Origin: Erythrobacter litoralis
Lineage (GTDB): Bacteria > Pseudomonadota > Alphaproteobacteria > Sphingomonadales > Sphingomonadaceae
DNA length: 64,000 bases
Assembly (NCBI RefSeq): GCF_001719165.1
Contig: NZ_CP017057.1
Coordinates: forward strand, 1,364,001 to 1,428,000
Reading direction: 5' to 3'
The position numbers and the translations under genes are program-made. A model generated the notes under the pieces. That model did no database searches. It worked only from the letters and a program-made list of their open reading frames with translations, and had not been told where the DNA came from. How positions within the stretch are numbered: position 1 is the first letter of the stretch; every line of letters starts with the position of its first letter. Shown in pieces: positions 45,544 to 54,909 of this stretch.

Positions 45544-46125
45544 ATGTCGAAGAGAAGCCGCCGCCCAGTGACGGGTCGTCTCGCGCTGCTGTTCGGCGCC
45601 TTGGCCATGGGCATCGCACCCCTTCCGGCACACGCGCAGCTTGAGAGCATCGTGCGCGATGGCGTGCGCGGGGCTCAATCGGTCGAAACCTGCGAGGATG
45701 GCGAAAAGGCAGATACCGGGCGCAAGGTTCTCGGGGGCATCCTGGGCGGCCTTGCGCGCAGGACGGCCCGCAAGGCGCGCCTGCCCAGCTTTACCCCGGT
45801 CGCGGAATTCTCGGGCGAGCTCACCACCGCGATCGCCTGTAAGCTCGATCCCGAAGAACAGAAACAGGCCGCCGAGGCGACCATCAACGCGACCCGCGGC
45901 TCCGAGACCGAACTTCGCCCCGCAGTCGGATCGAGCGCTTCTTGGGAATCCGAAAGCCGGGACGCGGTCAGCGGCACCTCGACCGTTACCGGGGTCGAGG
46001 AGCTCAGCGAAGATGCCGACTGCATCACCGTCACCGACGTCGTGATCGTGAAAGGCGAGGAAACCCGCGCCGAAAAGCGCATGTGCCGGCCTCCGGGATC
46101 GGCACGCTATTCGATCGTCGCGTGA
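45544..46125 (+). CDS. Secreted protein of unknown function
   Basis: 193 residues. A clear signal peptide (basic start, hydrophobic core, cleavage near AHA-QLES). The mature part has a glycine-rich hydrophobic stretch (LGGILGGLARR) and Cys residues in pairs (ETCEDG, IACKLD, DCITVT, RMCRPP). The C-terminal pattern of a Trp, then spaced Cys and a final CRPPG segment recalls rickettsial 17-kDa-type surface antigens, but I am not sure. ATG 45544 has AAGGGGG 8 bases upstream; ATG 45538 is too close. Coupled to the next gene. Confidence 0.65.
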   Translation: MSKRSRRPVTGRLALLFGALAMGIAPLPAHAQLESIVRDGVRGAQSVETCEDGEKADTGRKVLGGILGGLARRTARKARLPSFTPVAEFSGELTTAIACKLDPEEQKQAAEATINATRGSETELRPAVGSSASWESESRDAVSGTSTVTGVEELSEDADCITVTDVVIVKGEETRAEKRMCRPPGSARYSIVA

Positions 46126-46127
46126 TC

Positions 46128-46847
46128 ATGCGACCCCATCGCCTCCTGTTCCGCCCGTTCGCCGCGATCGCGGCGGCAGCCATGCTGGTGGGTGCGGGCG
46201 AGATGGATCCCGACAATCCCACCTGCCCGGCCGAGCCTGACTGGGGTCCCGCCGAGCGCATGACGCTGACCCCCGCTGACCGGGACGGCAAGCGCGTACT
46301 GCTTGCCGAAGGCGTGATCGATTTCACCTTGCCCCGGCGGCTGAGGGAGGCGATCGAAGCCGACGAAAGGATTTCGGAAATATGGCTGCGCTCGCCCGGC
46401 GGGGATGCGGTCGCGGGCAACGATGCAGGCAAGGTGATCCGGTCCTTTCCCGGCATGCTGACCCGAATTCCGGCGGGCTGGACCTGCTTTTCTGCCTGCA
46501 ATTTCATCTTCATGGGGGGCGACCGCCGCCACATCGACGAGGGCGGGATCTTCATGGTCCACATGTTCACCCATACCCAGGACCGGTTCACCATCAAGGA
46601 AGCGGTCCGCGAAGGTGAGGGTGCGACAGCCGAGTTGATCGCGGAAATCGAACAGTCCTCGGCCCTGCTGGCGAGCCAGGACAACGATTTCCTGATCCGC
46701 ATGGGCGTGAGCCGCAAGCTTCTGACCGACATCATGTACCGGGTGCAGGCGGTAGAAAGCGAACGCGACAGCCAGACCCGCTATTGCCTGAGCCAGGCCG
46801 AAGCGCGCGAATACAACGTCGTCCCGGTCGAACGGCCCGCCGGCTGA
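46128..46847 (+). CDS. ClpP-like periplasmic protein (COG3904 type)
   Basis: 239 residues with a signal peptide (1-23). LRSPGGDAVAG (88-98), Ser122 in TCFSACNFIFMGG, and His145 in FMVHMFTH follow the Gly-rich turn, Ser and His of the ClpP/crotonase fold seen in COG3904 proteins. Protease activity is not proven for this family. It starts 2 bases after the previous stop; an in-frame GTG at 46122 overlaps that stop (GTGA) and is an equal alternative. Both genes probably act together in the envelope. Confidence 0.72.
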   Translation: MRPHRLLFRPFAAIAAAAMLVGAGEMDPDNPTCPAEPDWGPAERMTLTPADRDGKRVLLAEGVIDFTLPRRLREAIEADERISEIWLRSPGGDAVAGNDAGKVIRSFPGMLTRIPAGWTCFSACNFIFMGGDRRHIDEGGIFMVHMFTHTQDRFTIKEAVREGEGATAELIAEIEQSSALLASQDNDFLIRMGVSRKLLTDIMYRVQAVESERDSQTRYCLSQAEAREYNVVPVERPAG

Positions 46848-46898
46848 AACACGCGCGAGGTATTCGGCGCAGCCAGGAGCGCGCGGGGCTCCGTATCC

Positions 46899-47822
46899 TC
46901 AGGCCGCGAAGGCGCTCGTGCGGCCCGCTTCCTTCTCGCTTTCGGGCGCGTCGAGGAATTCGCGGATTGCCGCCACGCTTTCGTCCGCATGGGTCAGCAG
47001 GAAGAGGTGCCCGCCGCCCTCGACCGTGACGAGGCGCGAATTGGGGATCATCGCTTTCAGGATCTTGCCGTTGGCCAAGGGCACGATCTGGTCGTCCTCT
47101 CCCATCATGATCAGCGTTTCCTTGCTCATGAAGGGCAGTGCCGGAAGGCTCGTCCAGCCGATCATGCACATCAGCTGGTAGAGATAGCCGCGCGGGGAAG
47201 GAGGCTTCAGCCGCCCGATATGGCTGTCCTTCTGGTGCTCGGCCCCGTCCTTGTCGACCCCGCCATAGAGCGTGGCGAAATGTTCGTTCATGAACTCGGG
47301 ATCGATGTAGCGGCGCGGGTTCGCCATCTTGGTGAAGGCGGCGGGGTTCCCGGGAATCATCGCCATGCCCGGTGTCGTCGCGATCAGGGTGAGCCGGCGG
47401 GTGCGCTGAGGATGCTGGAGCGCGAAATGCTGCGCCATCGCGCCGCCCCAGGACACGCCCATCACATCGACTTCGCCAAGACCGTAGCGGCCAAGGATCT
47501 GGGCCGCGGTCCAGCTCATCGTGAAGGGGTTGTAGGGGATCAGCGGTTCGGGCGATTCGCCCACGCCCGGCATGTCGAACATGATGAAGCCGCGTTCGGG
47601 CAGCGCGTCCGCCAGCGGGGCCACCGCCTCGATGTTCGCGCCGATGCCGTTGAAGAACAGGATGGGCAGATGATCGGAGGGCTTGTCGAGCCTCCACGCA
47701 GCGGTCCGTAGCGTCCGGCCGCCGACCTCTTCCATGGTCACGACCGCGTCTTTCATGGGCTCAGACAAGTATTTTCCGTCCTTTCGTGCGCGCCTTTCGA
47801 TCCCCCGGTCGGGCGCATTCAT
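46899..47822 (-). CDS. phaZ: Intracellular PHA depolymerase (Pseudomonas PhaZ type)
   Basis: 307 residues from ATG 47822. LLFFNGIGANIEAVAPL-like sequence (PILFFNGIGANIEAV), FDMPGVGESPEP, nucleophile Ser in MGVSWGGAMAQH, ATTPGMAMIPG, RRYIDPEF, Asp in MGEDDQIVPL and His in GGGHLFLL all follow the mcl-PHA depolymerase of pseudomonads. It breaks down stored polyhydroxyalkanoate. A GTG at 47837 lies within a stable hairpin, and ATG 47756 would also give the full domain, so the start is uncertain. Lies 69 bases after phaC on the same strand. Confidence 0.87.
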   Translation of the reverse strand: MNAPDRGIERRARKDGKYLSEPMKDAVVTMEEVGGRTLRTAAWRLDKPSDHLPILFFNGIGANIEAVAPLADALPERGFIMFDMPGVGESPEPLIPYNPFTMSWTAAQILGRYGLGEVDVMGVSWGGAMAQHFALQHPQRTRRLTLIATTPGMAMIPGNPAAFTKMANPRRYIDPEFMNEHFATLYGGVDKDGAEHQKDSHIGRLKPPSPRGYLYQLMCMIGWTSLPALPFMSKETLIMMGEDDQIVPLANGKILKAMIPNSRLVTVEGGGHLFLLTHADESVAAIREFLDAPESEKEAGRTSAFAA

Positions 47823-47828
47823 TGGGGT

Positions 47829-47867
47829 GGGAGGCACGCGCGCGGATCCCTCGCGCCTGTGCCTCCC
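47829..47867 (-). other. Hairpin between phaC and phaZ
   Basis: A perfect 9-bp stem (GGGAGGCAC with GTGCCTCCC) with a 21-base loop in the intercistronic gap. No T tract follows on the minus strand. It may reduce read-through from phaC or protect the phaC mRNA, giving different levels of synthase and depolymerase. Confidence 0.55.
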
Positions 47868-47891
47868 GTAAGGTGTTGCGGGCGGCCTCTA

Positions 47892-49586
47892 TCAGACTTC
47901 CTCGACGACGTAGAGTCCCGGCGCGGGGCCGACGGGCTTGTATTTCGCATTGCCGAGCTTTGCGGGCGCCGCCTTTTTCTCTCCGGCGCGCGCCTGCAGC
48001 CATTCGATCCAGAACGGCCACCAGCTTCCCTTGACCTCCTCGACGCCCTTGAGCCAGTCGTCGGCGGTGGCGGGGAGCTTGCCCGCCTTCTTCTGGACGA
48101 AATACTTCGCCTTGGGATTGGTCGGCGGGTTGAGGATCGCCTGCATGTGGCCCGATTGCGAAAGGACGTAGGTCACGTCCTTCGAACCGAACAGCTGGGT
48201 CGAACGATAGGTCGCCTTCCACGGGGTGATGTGATCGGTCACCCCGCCGAGGATGAACAGGTCGCTCGTCACCTTCGACAGGTCGACCTTGTGATCGGCC
48301 ATCTCGACCTCGCCCTTCTTCGTGAAGGCGAGCGTTTCGTAGAGGGTGAGGAAATCGGCCATGAGGCTCGCCGACAGGTTGGTCGCGTCCGCGTTCCAGA
48401 ACAGCACGTCGAAGGCGGGCGGATCTGCGCCGAGCAGGTAATTGTTGATGACGTAGTTCCAGATGAGGTCGTTGGGCCGCAGCCAGGCGAAGCCGCGCGC
48501 GAGGTCGTCCGCCTCGATCACGCCCGCTTTCATCGCGCGCTGACGGGCGAGCTGCATTCCGTTCTCGGAGACGAGCGAGCCTGCCTCGATGTCGGTCGCC
48601 TTGGGGTGGAGCACGCAGACCATCAGGGTGAGCGTGCCCATGAGGTCGGACTTCTCGGCGGCGAGTTTCGAGGCCAGCACGCTCGCGGTCTGTCCGCCCG
48701 AACAGCCCGCGGACACGTTGACCGTCTTCGAGCCGGTGATCGCTGCGACCGCCTCCATCGCTTCGGCGCAGGAGGCGACGTAATCCGCCATGCCCCACTT
48801 ACCCTGTTCCTTCGTCGGGTTGCGCCACGAAATGACGAAGGTCTGGATGCCGTTGTCGACCTGCCATTTGACCACCGATTTTTCGGGGCTGAGGTCGTTG
48901 ATGTACATCTTGTTGATCTGCGGCGGGATGGTGAGCTGGGGGATCTCGTAGACCTCGTCCGTCGTCGGCGCGTAGTGAATGAGCTCCATCATCTCGGTCC
49001 GCAGCACGACTTCGCCCTTGGAAGTGGCGATGTTCTCGCCCAGCTTGAACGGGCGCTTGTCGACCTGGCTGACCATCCCCTTGTTGTGGACGATGTCGTT
49101 GTAGGCGTTCTGCAGGCCCTTGATGAGGCTGAGGCCGCCCGAATCTATCAGCCGCTTCTGCGCGGTCGGGTTCCCGGCGAGCGTGTTGGTGGGGCTGAGC
49201 CCGTCGAGGATGATCTGCGCGATGAAATTCGCCCGGTTGCGCTCCAGCTCGTCGAGTTCGAGGTCCTCCAGCCAGCCGCGCATCCCCTTTTGCACGGCGA
49301 GGTAATATTGCACCCCGGCGCGGAAGAACGGATTGAACTGCCAGGCCGGGTCCATGAACCGCTTGTCGCGGGGATCGGGGGCAAGCTCGCTCTTGCCGGT
49401 CATGATCTTGACCATGTCCTCGCCCATCGCCTGCGCGTGGCGAAAGGTGCGCGCCGGGTCCGACGCCGTCTCGCGCAGCAGCAGCGCGACCGCGCCGACG
49501 AAATCCTCGCGCGCGACGCCGATCAGCGGCCCGAGCGCATTGGTCGATTGCGCCGCCTCGTTCTCCAGCCTGACACTGTCCGCCAT
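47892..49586 (-). CDS. phaC: Polyhydroxyalkanoate synthase, class II-like
   Basis: 564 residues. The lipase-like box is AGCSGG (293-298) with nucleophile Cys295; class II enzymes of pseudomonads have GACSGG, class I usually GYCxGG. Other blocks also fit class II: PPQINKMYINDLSPEKS, FVISWRNPTKEQ, RPNDLIWNY, FDVLFWNAD and TDHITPW. PhaC polymerises 3-hydroxyacyl-CoA. ATG 49586 has an AAGGGG site; phaZ follows. The class call is from recalled family motifs, and substrate range (medium chain) is inference. Confidence 0.9.
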   Translation of the reverse strand: MADSVRLENEAAQSTNALGPLIGVAREDFVGAVALLLRETASDPARTFRHAQAMGEDMVKIMTGKSELAPDPRDKRFMDPAWQFNPFFRAGVQYYLAVQKGMRGWLEDLELDELERNRANFIAQIILDGLSPTNTLAGNPTAQKRLIDSGGLSLIKGLQNAYNDIVHNKGMVSQVDKRPFKLGENIATSKGEVVLRTEMMELIHYAPTTDEVYEIPQLTIPPQINKMYINDLSPEKSVVKWQVDNGIQTFVISWRNPTKEQGKWGMADYVASCAEAMEAVAAITGSKTVNVSAGCSGGQTASVLASKLAAEKSDLMGTLTLMVCVLHPKATDIEAGSLVSENGMQLARQRAMKAGVIEADDLARGFAWLRPNDLIWNYVINNYLLGADPPAFDVLFWNADATNLSASLMADFLTLYETLAFTKKGEVEMADHKVDLSKVTSDLFILGGVTDHITPWKATYRSTQLFGSKDVTYVLSQSGHMQAILNPPTNPKAKYFVQKKAGKLPATADDWLKGVEEVKGSWWPFWIEWLQARAGEKKAAPAKLGNAKYKPVGPAPGLYVVEEV

Positions 49587-49776
49587 GGTCCCCTTGCATC
49601 CTGTTTTCGGCGTGCCCACCGGGCCGCTCTACGCCCGGCAGAGTGGCGCGCCCCCCTTCGCTTTGCAAGCGTCTCGCGCCCGATGCCGCGCTGGCCCCGG
49701 GGGCGTTACCGTTTTTTTATCCATGATGGTCTAGCACGGCCCCGGATCGCGCCTAATCGAACAGGACTTCATTCAG

Positions 49777-51975
49777 GTGGCAGGGCTTTTCTCACGGATC
49801 AGGAAGCAGGGCGATGAGCCCGCAGCCGCCGGTCGTGCGCCCCCAGCGGCCGTCCCGATCGTGCCGAGCGACCTTGCGCGCCGGGTCGAACTGCTCGACA
49901 GCCTCGAGGAAACCGGCGTCGGCTGGTTCTGGGCGAGCGATGCCGAAGGACGGATGATCTATTGTTCGCCCGCCGCGCTTGCCCCGTTCGAAATCGGGCC
50001 GGATGAACTCGCCAGCCGCACGATCAACCAGATGTTCGAACAGGAACGCAAGGAGGAAGGCAAGGGCGAGGGCAGCGCCCGCCCGCTCAAGTTCCTCCTC
50101 GCCGCGCGCGCCACGCTCGGCCCGACGCCGGTCCGGGTCAAGCTGGGCAACGGCGAGACCTGGTGGGAAATCGCGGGCAAGCCGCGCTTTGCCGGGGACG
50201 GCAGCTTCACCGGCTATCGCGGGACCGCAAGGGACATCACCGGCACGCACGAGGAACGCCGCAAGGCCGAGCGCGCCTCGCAATACGATTCGCTCACCGG
50301 CCTGGCCAATCGCTACCGCATGAGCCGCCAGCTCGAACAGACGCTCAAGGCCTTCACCCATGCCAAGCGGTCCTGTGCGCTGCTGATGATCGATCTCGAC
50401 CGGTTCAAGCAGGTCAACGACACGCTCGGCCACCCGGCGGGCGACGAATTGCTCAAACAGGTCGCCGCGCGCATTCGCCGCGTGCTGGGCGAGCGGATCG
50501 AGATCGGACGGCTGGGGGGCGACGAATTCCAGGTCATCCTGCCCGATCACGACGATCGCGGCGATCTGGGCGACATCGCCCAGCAGCTCATCCAGATGGC
50601 CTCGCAGCCCTATTCGATCAACGGCAGCCGCGCGGTCATCGGCGTGTCGGTCGGCATTGCCGTCGCGCCCTATGACGGGGTCGAGCCCGAGGAGCTGACC
50701 AAGGCCGCCGACCTTGCGCTCTACGCGGCGAAGGGGGGCGGGCGCGGCCAGCATCGGTTCTATTCGCGCGACCTGCGCGACCAGGCGAGCTTTCGTCACC
50801 AGATCGAACAGGACCTGCGCGACGCGCTCGTCGGCGAACAGCTGCGGATGCATTACCAGCCGATCGTCGATGCGAAGACCCACGAGGTCGCCTGCATGGA
50901 GGCGCTGATGCGGTGGGAACACCCGGAACGCGGCATGATCTCGCCTGCCGATTTCATTCCCGTCGCCGAGGAAGTCGGCCTTATCCGCGAACTGGGCACC
51001 TGGGCGCTGAACGAGGTCTGCCGCGAGGCCGCGACGTGGCCGGGCAAGGTCAAGGCTGCGGTCAATGTCTCGGCGGTGCAATTCGCCGCCGACGATTTCG
51101 TCGATATCGTGCGCAAGGCGCTGAAAAGCTCGCGCGTCGATCCGGCGCGGATCGAGCTCGAGATCACCGAAAGCGTTTTCATGGGCGATGTCGAACGTTC
51201 GCAGCGTGTCTTCGCCGCGCTCAAGAAGCTCGGCGTGCGGCTCGCGCTCGACGATTTCGGGACCGGCTATTCGTCATTGAGCTATCTGCGCGATGCGCCG
51301 TTCGACAAGATCAAGATCGACCAGGGCTTCGTGCGCGGCTGCGCCGGCAAGGACAGCAACAATCTCGCCATCGTCGCCGCCGTCGTCAGCCTGGCGGACG
51401 CGCTGCGAATGGAAACCGTCGCCGAAGGGGTCGAGACCCAGGACGAACTCGCCGTGGTCACCCGGCAGGGGGCGAGCCATGTCCAGGGCATCCTCTTCTC
51501 GCGCGCCATCCCGGGAGAGGAGGCGCTGCGCCGGTTCGAGGAGGGGGACCTCATCCTCACCCCGCGCGGACCGGAGAAATACCGCGCCGAACGACGCACC
51601 GAATTCCGCCGCGTCGGGCTGATCCATGGCGATCATCGCTACAACGTGTTCCTGCGCAACCTGTCGAAGACCGGGGCCAAGATCGAGGGCCTGCTGGGCG
51701 TCGAGGTCGGGACCGAGATCGTGCTCGACCTGGGCGGCGGGCAGCTTGCCGTGGCGGTGGTGCGGCGTTCGGAAGGGGCGGCGCAGGGGGTCGAATTCGA
51801 AACCCCGCTGATCAGCGACGGGGCCGACGGGCTGTGCACCCGCCACCGGGTCTCGCCCTACCAGATCGAGCTTGCCGGAAAGCCGCTCCAGGCGCTGGGC
51901 GATGATCCCTATGCGGCGCTGATGACGATGCAGAATCGCACCCCCAAGGCCTTCATGGAAGTGCAGCCGAATTAA
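49777..51975 (+). CDS. PAS-GGDEF-EAL-PilZ protein, first of three
   Basis: 732 residues, no membrane helix. PAS at about 35-165 (SLEETGVGWFWASDAEGRM), GGDEF motif at 247-251, EAL motif at 375-377 (MEALMRW), and a C-terminal PilZ-like domain (about 605-705). The EAL domain keeps its catalytic set: NVS, ELEITES, DDFGTGYSS, IKID, AEGVET. So it may both make and break cyclic di-GMP. GTG 49777 is the start. The three neighbours share the same domain order, so they arose by duplication. Confidence 0.92.
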   Translation: MAGLFSRIRKQGDEPAAAGRAPPAAVPIVPSDLARRVELLDSLEETGVGWFWASDAEGRMIYCSPAALAPFEIGPDELASRTINQMFEQERKEEGKGEGSARPLKFLLAARATLGPTPVRVKLGNGETWWEIAGKPRFAGDGSFTGYRGTARDITGTHEERRKAERASQYDSLTGLANRYRMSRQLEQTLKAFTHAKRSCALLMIDLDRFKQVNDTLGHPAGDELLKQVAARIRRVLGERIEIGRLGGDEFQVILPDHDDRGDLGDIAQQLIQMASQPYSINGSRAVIGVSVGIAVAPYDGVEPEELTKAADLALYAAKGGGRGQHRFYSRDLRDQASFRHQIEQDLRDALVGEQLRMHYQPIVDAKTHEVACMEALMRWEHPERGMISPADFIPVAEEVGLIRELGTWALNEVCREAATWPGKVKAAVNVSAVQFAADDFVDIVRKALKSSRVDPARIELEITESVFMGDVERSQRVFAALKKLGVRLALDDFGTGYSSLSYLRDAPFDKIKIDQGFVRGCAGKDSNNLAIVAAVVSLADALRMETVAEGVETQDELAVVTRQGASHVQGILFSRAIPGEEALRRFEEGDLILTPRGPEKYRAERRTEFRRVGLIHGDHRYNVFLRNLSKTGAKIEGLLGVEVGTEIVLDLGGGQLAVAVVRRSEGAAQGVEFETPLISDGADGLCTRHRVSPYQIELAGKPLQALGDDPYAALMTMQNRTPKAFMEVQPN

Positions 51976-52075
51976 CTCCTTTTGCCCCGCAAACCCCGGA
52001 AAAGGGTCGGTCTTCACGGCGCGTTAACTCTTGGTCTTAGCCAGAATGCAAAAGGATTTGCCCTAGGACTGCGCA

Positions 52076-54787
52076 ATGGTTGCGCGTGCAGGCATTTCTG
52101 GATCGGAAGGGGGGAGACAGATCGTCCCCGTACCCGATCGCGCGCCCGAATCCCCCGATTGCGAGCGTCGCGAAGGCGAACGACGCGAGACGCTGCGCGC
52201 AGGCGAGCGGCACACCACGCTAAGAGCCGCGCATCCCGCGCCGGTCAGGCGCAGCCACGAACATTTCCTGCCGCGCCATTCGCGCGCGCTCGCGCTGCTT
52301 CTGGGGCTCGCCTACGTGCCTTCGGCGATCGTCGCGGGCGGCCTGCCCGATGGCATCGCGCTTGCGGCGGGCTTCGCCTCGGTGATCCTGCTTACGATCG
52401 GATCGGTCTTTTCCCGGATCGAGCGGCGCGAAGGCACGGGGCTTGCCCTGCGGCTCGCGCTGGTCGGGGTCGGCGTGGTCCTGCCGATGGGCTGCGCAGG
52501 CTACACGGTCGCGCACTGGGTTGCCGACGGCCTGCCGTGGCAATGGGCAGTGGCGACGCTGCTGTCGATCAATGCCGCCTCGGCGACGGTCTATCGCACG
52601 CGGGTCATCTCGCTGTTCGCGGCCAAGATCGCGACCTGGGTGCCCTTTGCGCTTGTCGATCCGAGCCGGCTGACGATTTCGGCCATGATCGCCGCGGGGA
52701 TCGCGCTGATGCTGATCGCGCGCTTCGAATGGAAGGACACCCAGCGCCGCCGGGCCAGCAGCGAGGCACGCGAGCGGGTCGCGGCGCGGGCCGAGGACAT
52801 CCTCAGGAGCTTCGAGGAGACGGGCGAGGGCTGGTTCTGGGAAACCGACCGGCGCGGCCAGCTCACCTACATCTCGCCCAAGGCGGCGCATGTGCTGGGC
52901 AAGCGGCCGGGTCAGGTGATCGGCCGCCCGCTGACCGAGATCGTTCATCCCGCGCCCGGCGCGTCCGATGCCGAGCGCACGCTTGCCTTCCACCTTTCGG
53001 CGCGCTCTGCGTTTCAGGACATCGAGCTTCGCGCGGCGACCCTGGGTTCGGGCGGCGAGGATCGCGAAGACGCGCGCTATTGGGCGCTGACGGGGCGGCC
53101 GGTCTACGATTCCTACAAGAATTTCTGCGGTTTCCGCGGCCACGGCACCGATCTCACCGAAAAGCGGCGGAGCCAGCAGCAGGTCTCGCGCCTCGCCCAT
53201 TACGATTCGCTCACCGGCCTTGCCAACCGGGTGCAGATGAGCCGCGCGCTCGAACAGATCCTTGCCGCCCCGCGCGAACGCGACCGGGCCTGCGCGCTCT
53301 TCCTGCTCGACCTCGACCGGTTCAAGCAGGTCAACGACACGCTCGGACATCCGGTCGGCGATGCACTGCTCAAACAGGTCGCGCAGCGGCTCGAACGGGT
53401 GATCGGCCCGGCCGGGCGCTGCGGGCGGCTGGGCGGCGATGAATTCCAGGTCATCGTACCCGCGCCGCAGACCCGCCGGCATCTCGCCGATGTCGCGCGC
53501 GAGATCATCGCCTCGCTCTCGCAGCCCTATACGGTCGAAGGCCATGCGGTGGTGATCGGCGCCTCGGTCGGCGTCGCGGTCGCCCCCGATCACGGCACCA
53601 CGAGCGAGGACCTGATGCGCAATGTCGATCTTGCGCTCTATGCCGCCAAGGATGCGGGGCGCGGCTGCCACCGGTTCTATTCCGATGAACTGCATTCGGC
53701 GGCCGAGGAGCGTGCCGAGCTCGAAAAGGACCTGCGCGAGGCGATCGCGCGCGGCGAGCTTGAACTGCACTACCAGCCGGTCGTCCATGCCGCGAGCGAG
53801 ACGATCGTCGCGTTCGAGGCGCTGATGCGCTGGAACCACCCCCGCCGCGGGAGCCTTGCGCCCGACAAGTTCATTCCCATCGCCGAGGATGCCGGGCTGA
53901 TCGACCAGCTCGGCCAGTGGGCGCTGCGCACCGCCTGCGAGGACCTCGCCCGCTGGCCCGTCGCAACAAGCTGCGCGGTCAATGTCTCGCCGCTGCAATT
54001 CGCCAATCCCGAACTGCCCAATGTCGTCGCCAATGCGCTCGCCCATGCGGGGATCGAACCTGCGCGGCTCGAGCTCGAAATCACCGAAAACGTCTTCGTC
54101 GGCGACGGCTCCGCCACCGAGTCGATGTTCGCGGCGCTCAAACGCGTCGGCGTGCGGCTCGCGCTCGACGATTTCGGGACCGGCTATTCCTCGCTCGGCT
54201 ATCTCAAGAAAGCGCCTTTCGACCGTATCAAGATCGACCAGAGCTTCGTGCGCGGCGCAAGCGAGAAGGGCAGCCGCAATGGCGCGATCATCGCCTCGAT
54301 CACCAGCCTCGCCGATGCCCTGGGCATGGACACGACCGCGGAAGGGGTGGAGACGCTGGACGAGCTCGAACTGGTCAGGGTGCTGGGATGCAGCCACGTC
54401 CAGGGCCATGTCTATCACCGGGCGATGGACGCATCGGAGGCCGGAAAGCTGGTCGAGAGCGACACCGCGGTCTGCCCCGAAGGCCCGCGCGCGGCCCGCT
54501 CGTCGCGGACCAACCTGCTGCGCCGCGTGCTGATCATGCATGCAGGCGGCACGGTGAGCGCCACCTTGCGCAACATTTCCGAAGGCGGCCTGCTGCTCGA
54601 TGGGGTCCGGAACATCCCGGCGGGCAGCGAGGTGGAAATCGAATTCGCCGGCGGCCAGCGCGCGAGCGGAGTGATCCGCTGGAACCGCGACGGGCGCACC
54701 GGGATCGAGTTCGACCAGCCTCTTGAGCGCCGCACGGACGGCTCCTTCGCCATCCTCGCCGGCGCTCCGGCGCGGCTCGCCGGATGA
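52076..54787 (+). CDS. Membrane PAS-GGDEF-EAL-PilZ protein, second of three
   Basis: 903 residues. A polar N-terminus of 60 residues, about five membrane helices (65-215), PAS (240-375), GGDEF at 453-457, EAL at 581-583 (FEALMRW) and a C-terminal PilZ-like domain. Both catalytic domains look intact (NVSPLQF, ELEITEN, DDFGTGYSS, IKID, AEGVET). The membrane part suggests an envelope or ligand signal. It starts 100 bases after the first gene and shares long blocks of sequence with it. Confidence 0.92.
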   Translation: MVARAGISGSEGGRQIVPVPDRAPESPDCERREGERRETLRAGERHTTLRAAHPAPVRRSHEHFLPRHSRALALLLGLAYVPSAIVAGGLPDGIALAAGFASVILLTIGSVFSRIERREGTGLALRLALVGVGVVLPMGCAGYTVAHWVADGLPWQWAVATLLSINAASATVYRTRVISLFAAKIATWVPFALVDPSRLTISAMIAAGIALMLIARFEWKDTQRRRASSEARERVAARAEDILRSFEETGEGWFWETDRRGQLTYISPKAAHVLGKRPGQVIGRPLTEIVHPAPGASDAERTLAFHLSARSAFQDIELRAATLGSGGEDREDARYWALTGRPVYDSYKNFCGFRGHGTDLTEKRRSQQQVSRLAHYDSLTGLANRVQMSRALEQILAAPRERDRACALFLLDLDRFKQVNDTLGHPVGDALLKQVAQRLERVIGPAGRCGRLGGDEFQVIVPAPQTRRHLADVAREIIASLSQPYTVEGHAVVIGASVGVAVAPDHGTTSEDLMRNVDLALYAAKDAGRGCHRFYSDELHSAAEERAELEKDLREAIARGELELHYQPVVHAASETIVAFEALMRWNHPRRGSLAPDKFIPIAEDAGLIDQLGQWALRTACEDLARWPVATSCAVNVSPLQFANPELPNVVANALAHAGIEPARLELEITENVFVGDGSATESMFAALKRVGVRLALDDFGTGYSSLGYLKKAPFDRIKIDQSFVRGASEKGSRNGAIIASITSLADALGMDTTAEGVETLDELELVRVLGCSHVQGHVYHRAMDASEAGKLVESDTAVCPEGPRAARSSRTNLLRRVLIMHAGGTVSATLRNISEGGLLLDGVRNIPAGSEVEIEFAGGQRASGVIRWNRDGRTGIEFDQPLERRTDGSFAILAGAPARLAG

Positions 54788-54909
54788 GATTTGGCGCCCG
54801 GATTGGCGCCGGCGTCTTAGCGAAAAACTAACCAACCGCCTTTACGCCGGGGTGAGATCAGGAACAGCTTTCGCGCGCGCCATGCCCCGGAAAGGGGGCC
54901 GCGTGCGCG

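Noticed and set aside
52220..54835. 871-codon minus-strand open frame across the second GGDEF gene
   Set aside because: Mirror of the sense gene caused by third-position GC bias; no domain, while the plus strand encodes clear PAS, GGDEF, EAL and PilZ-like parts.
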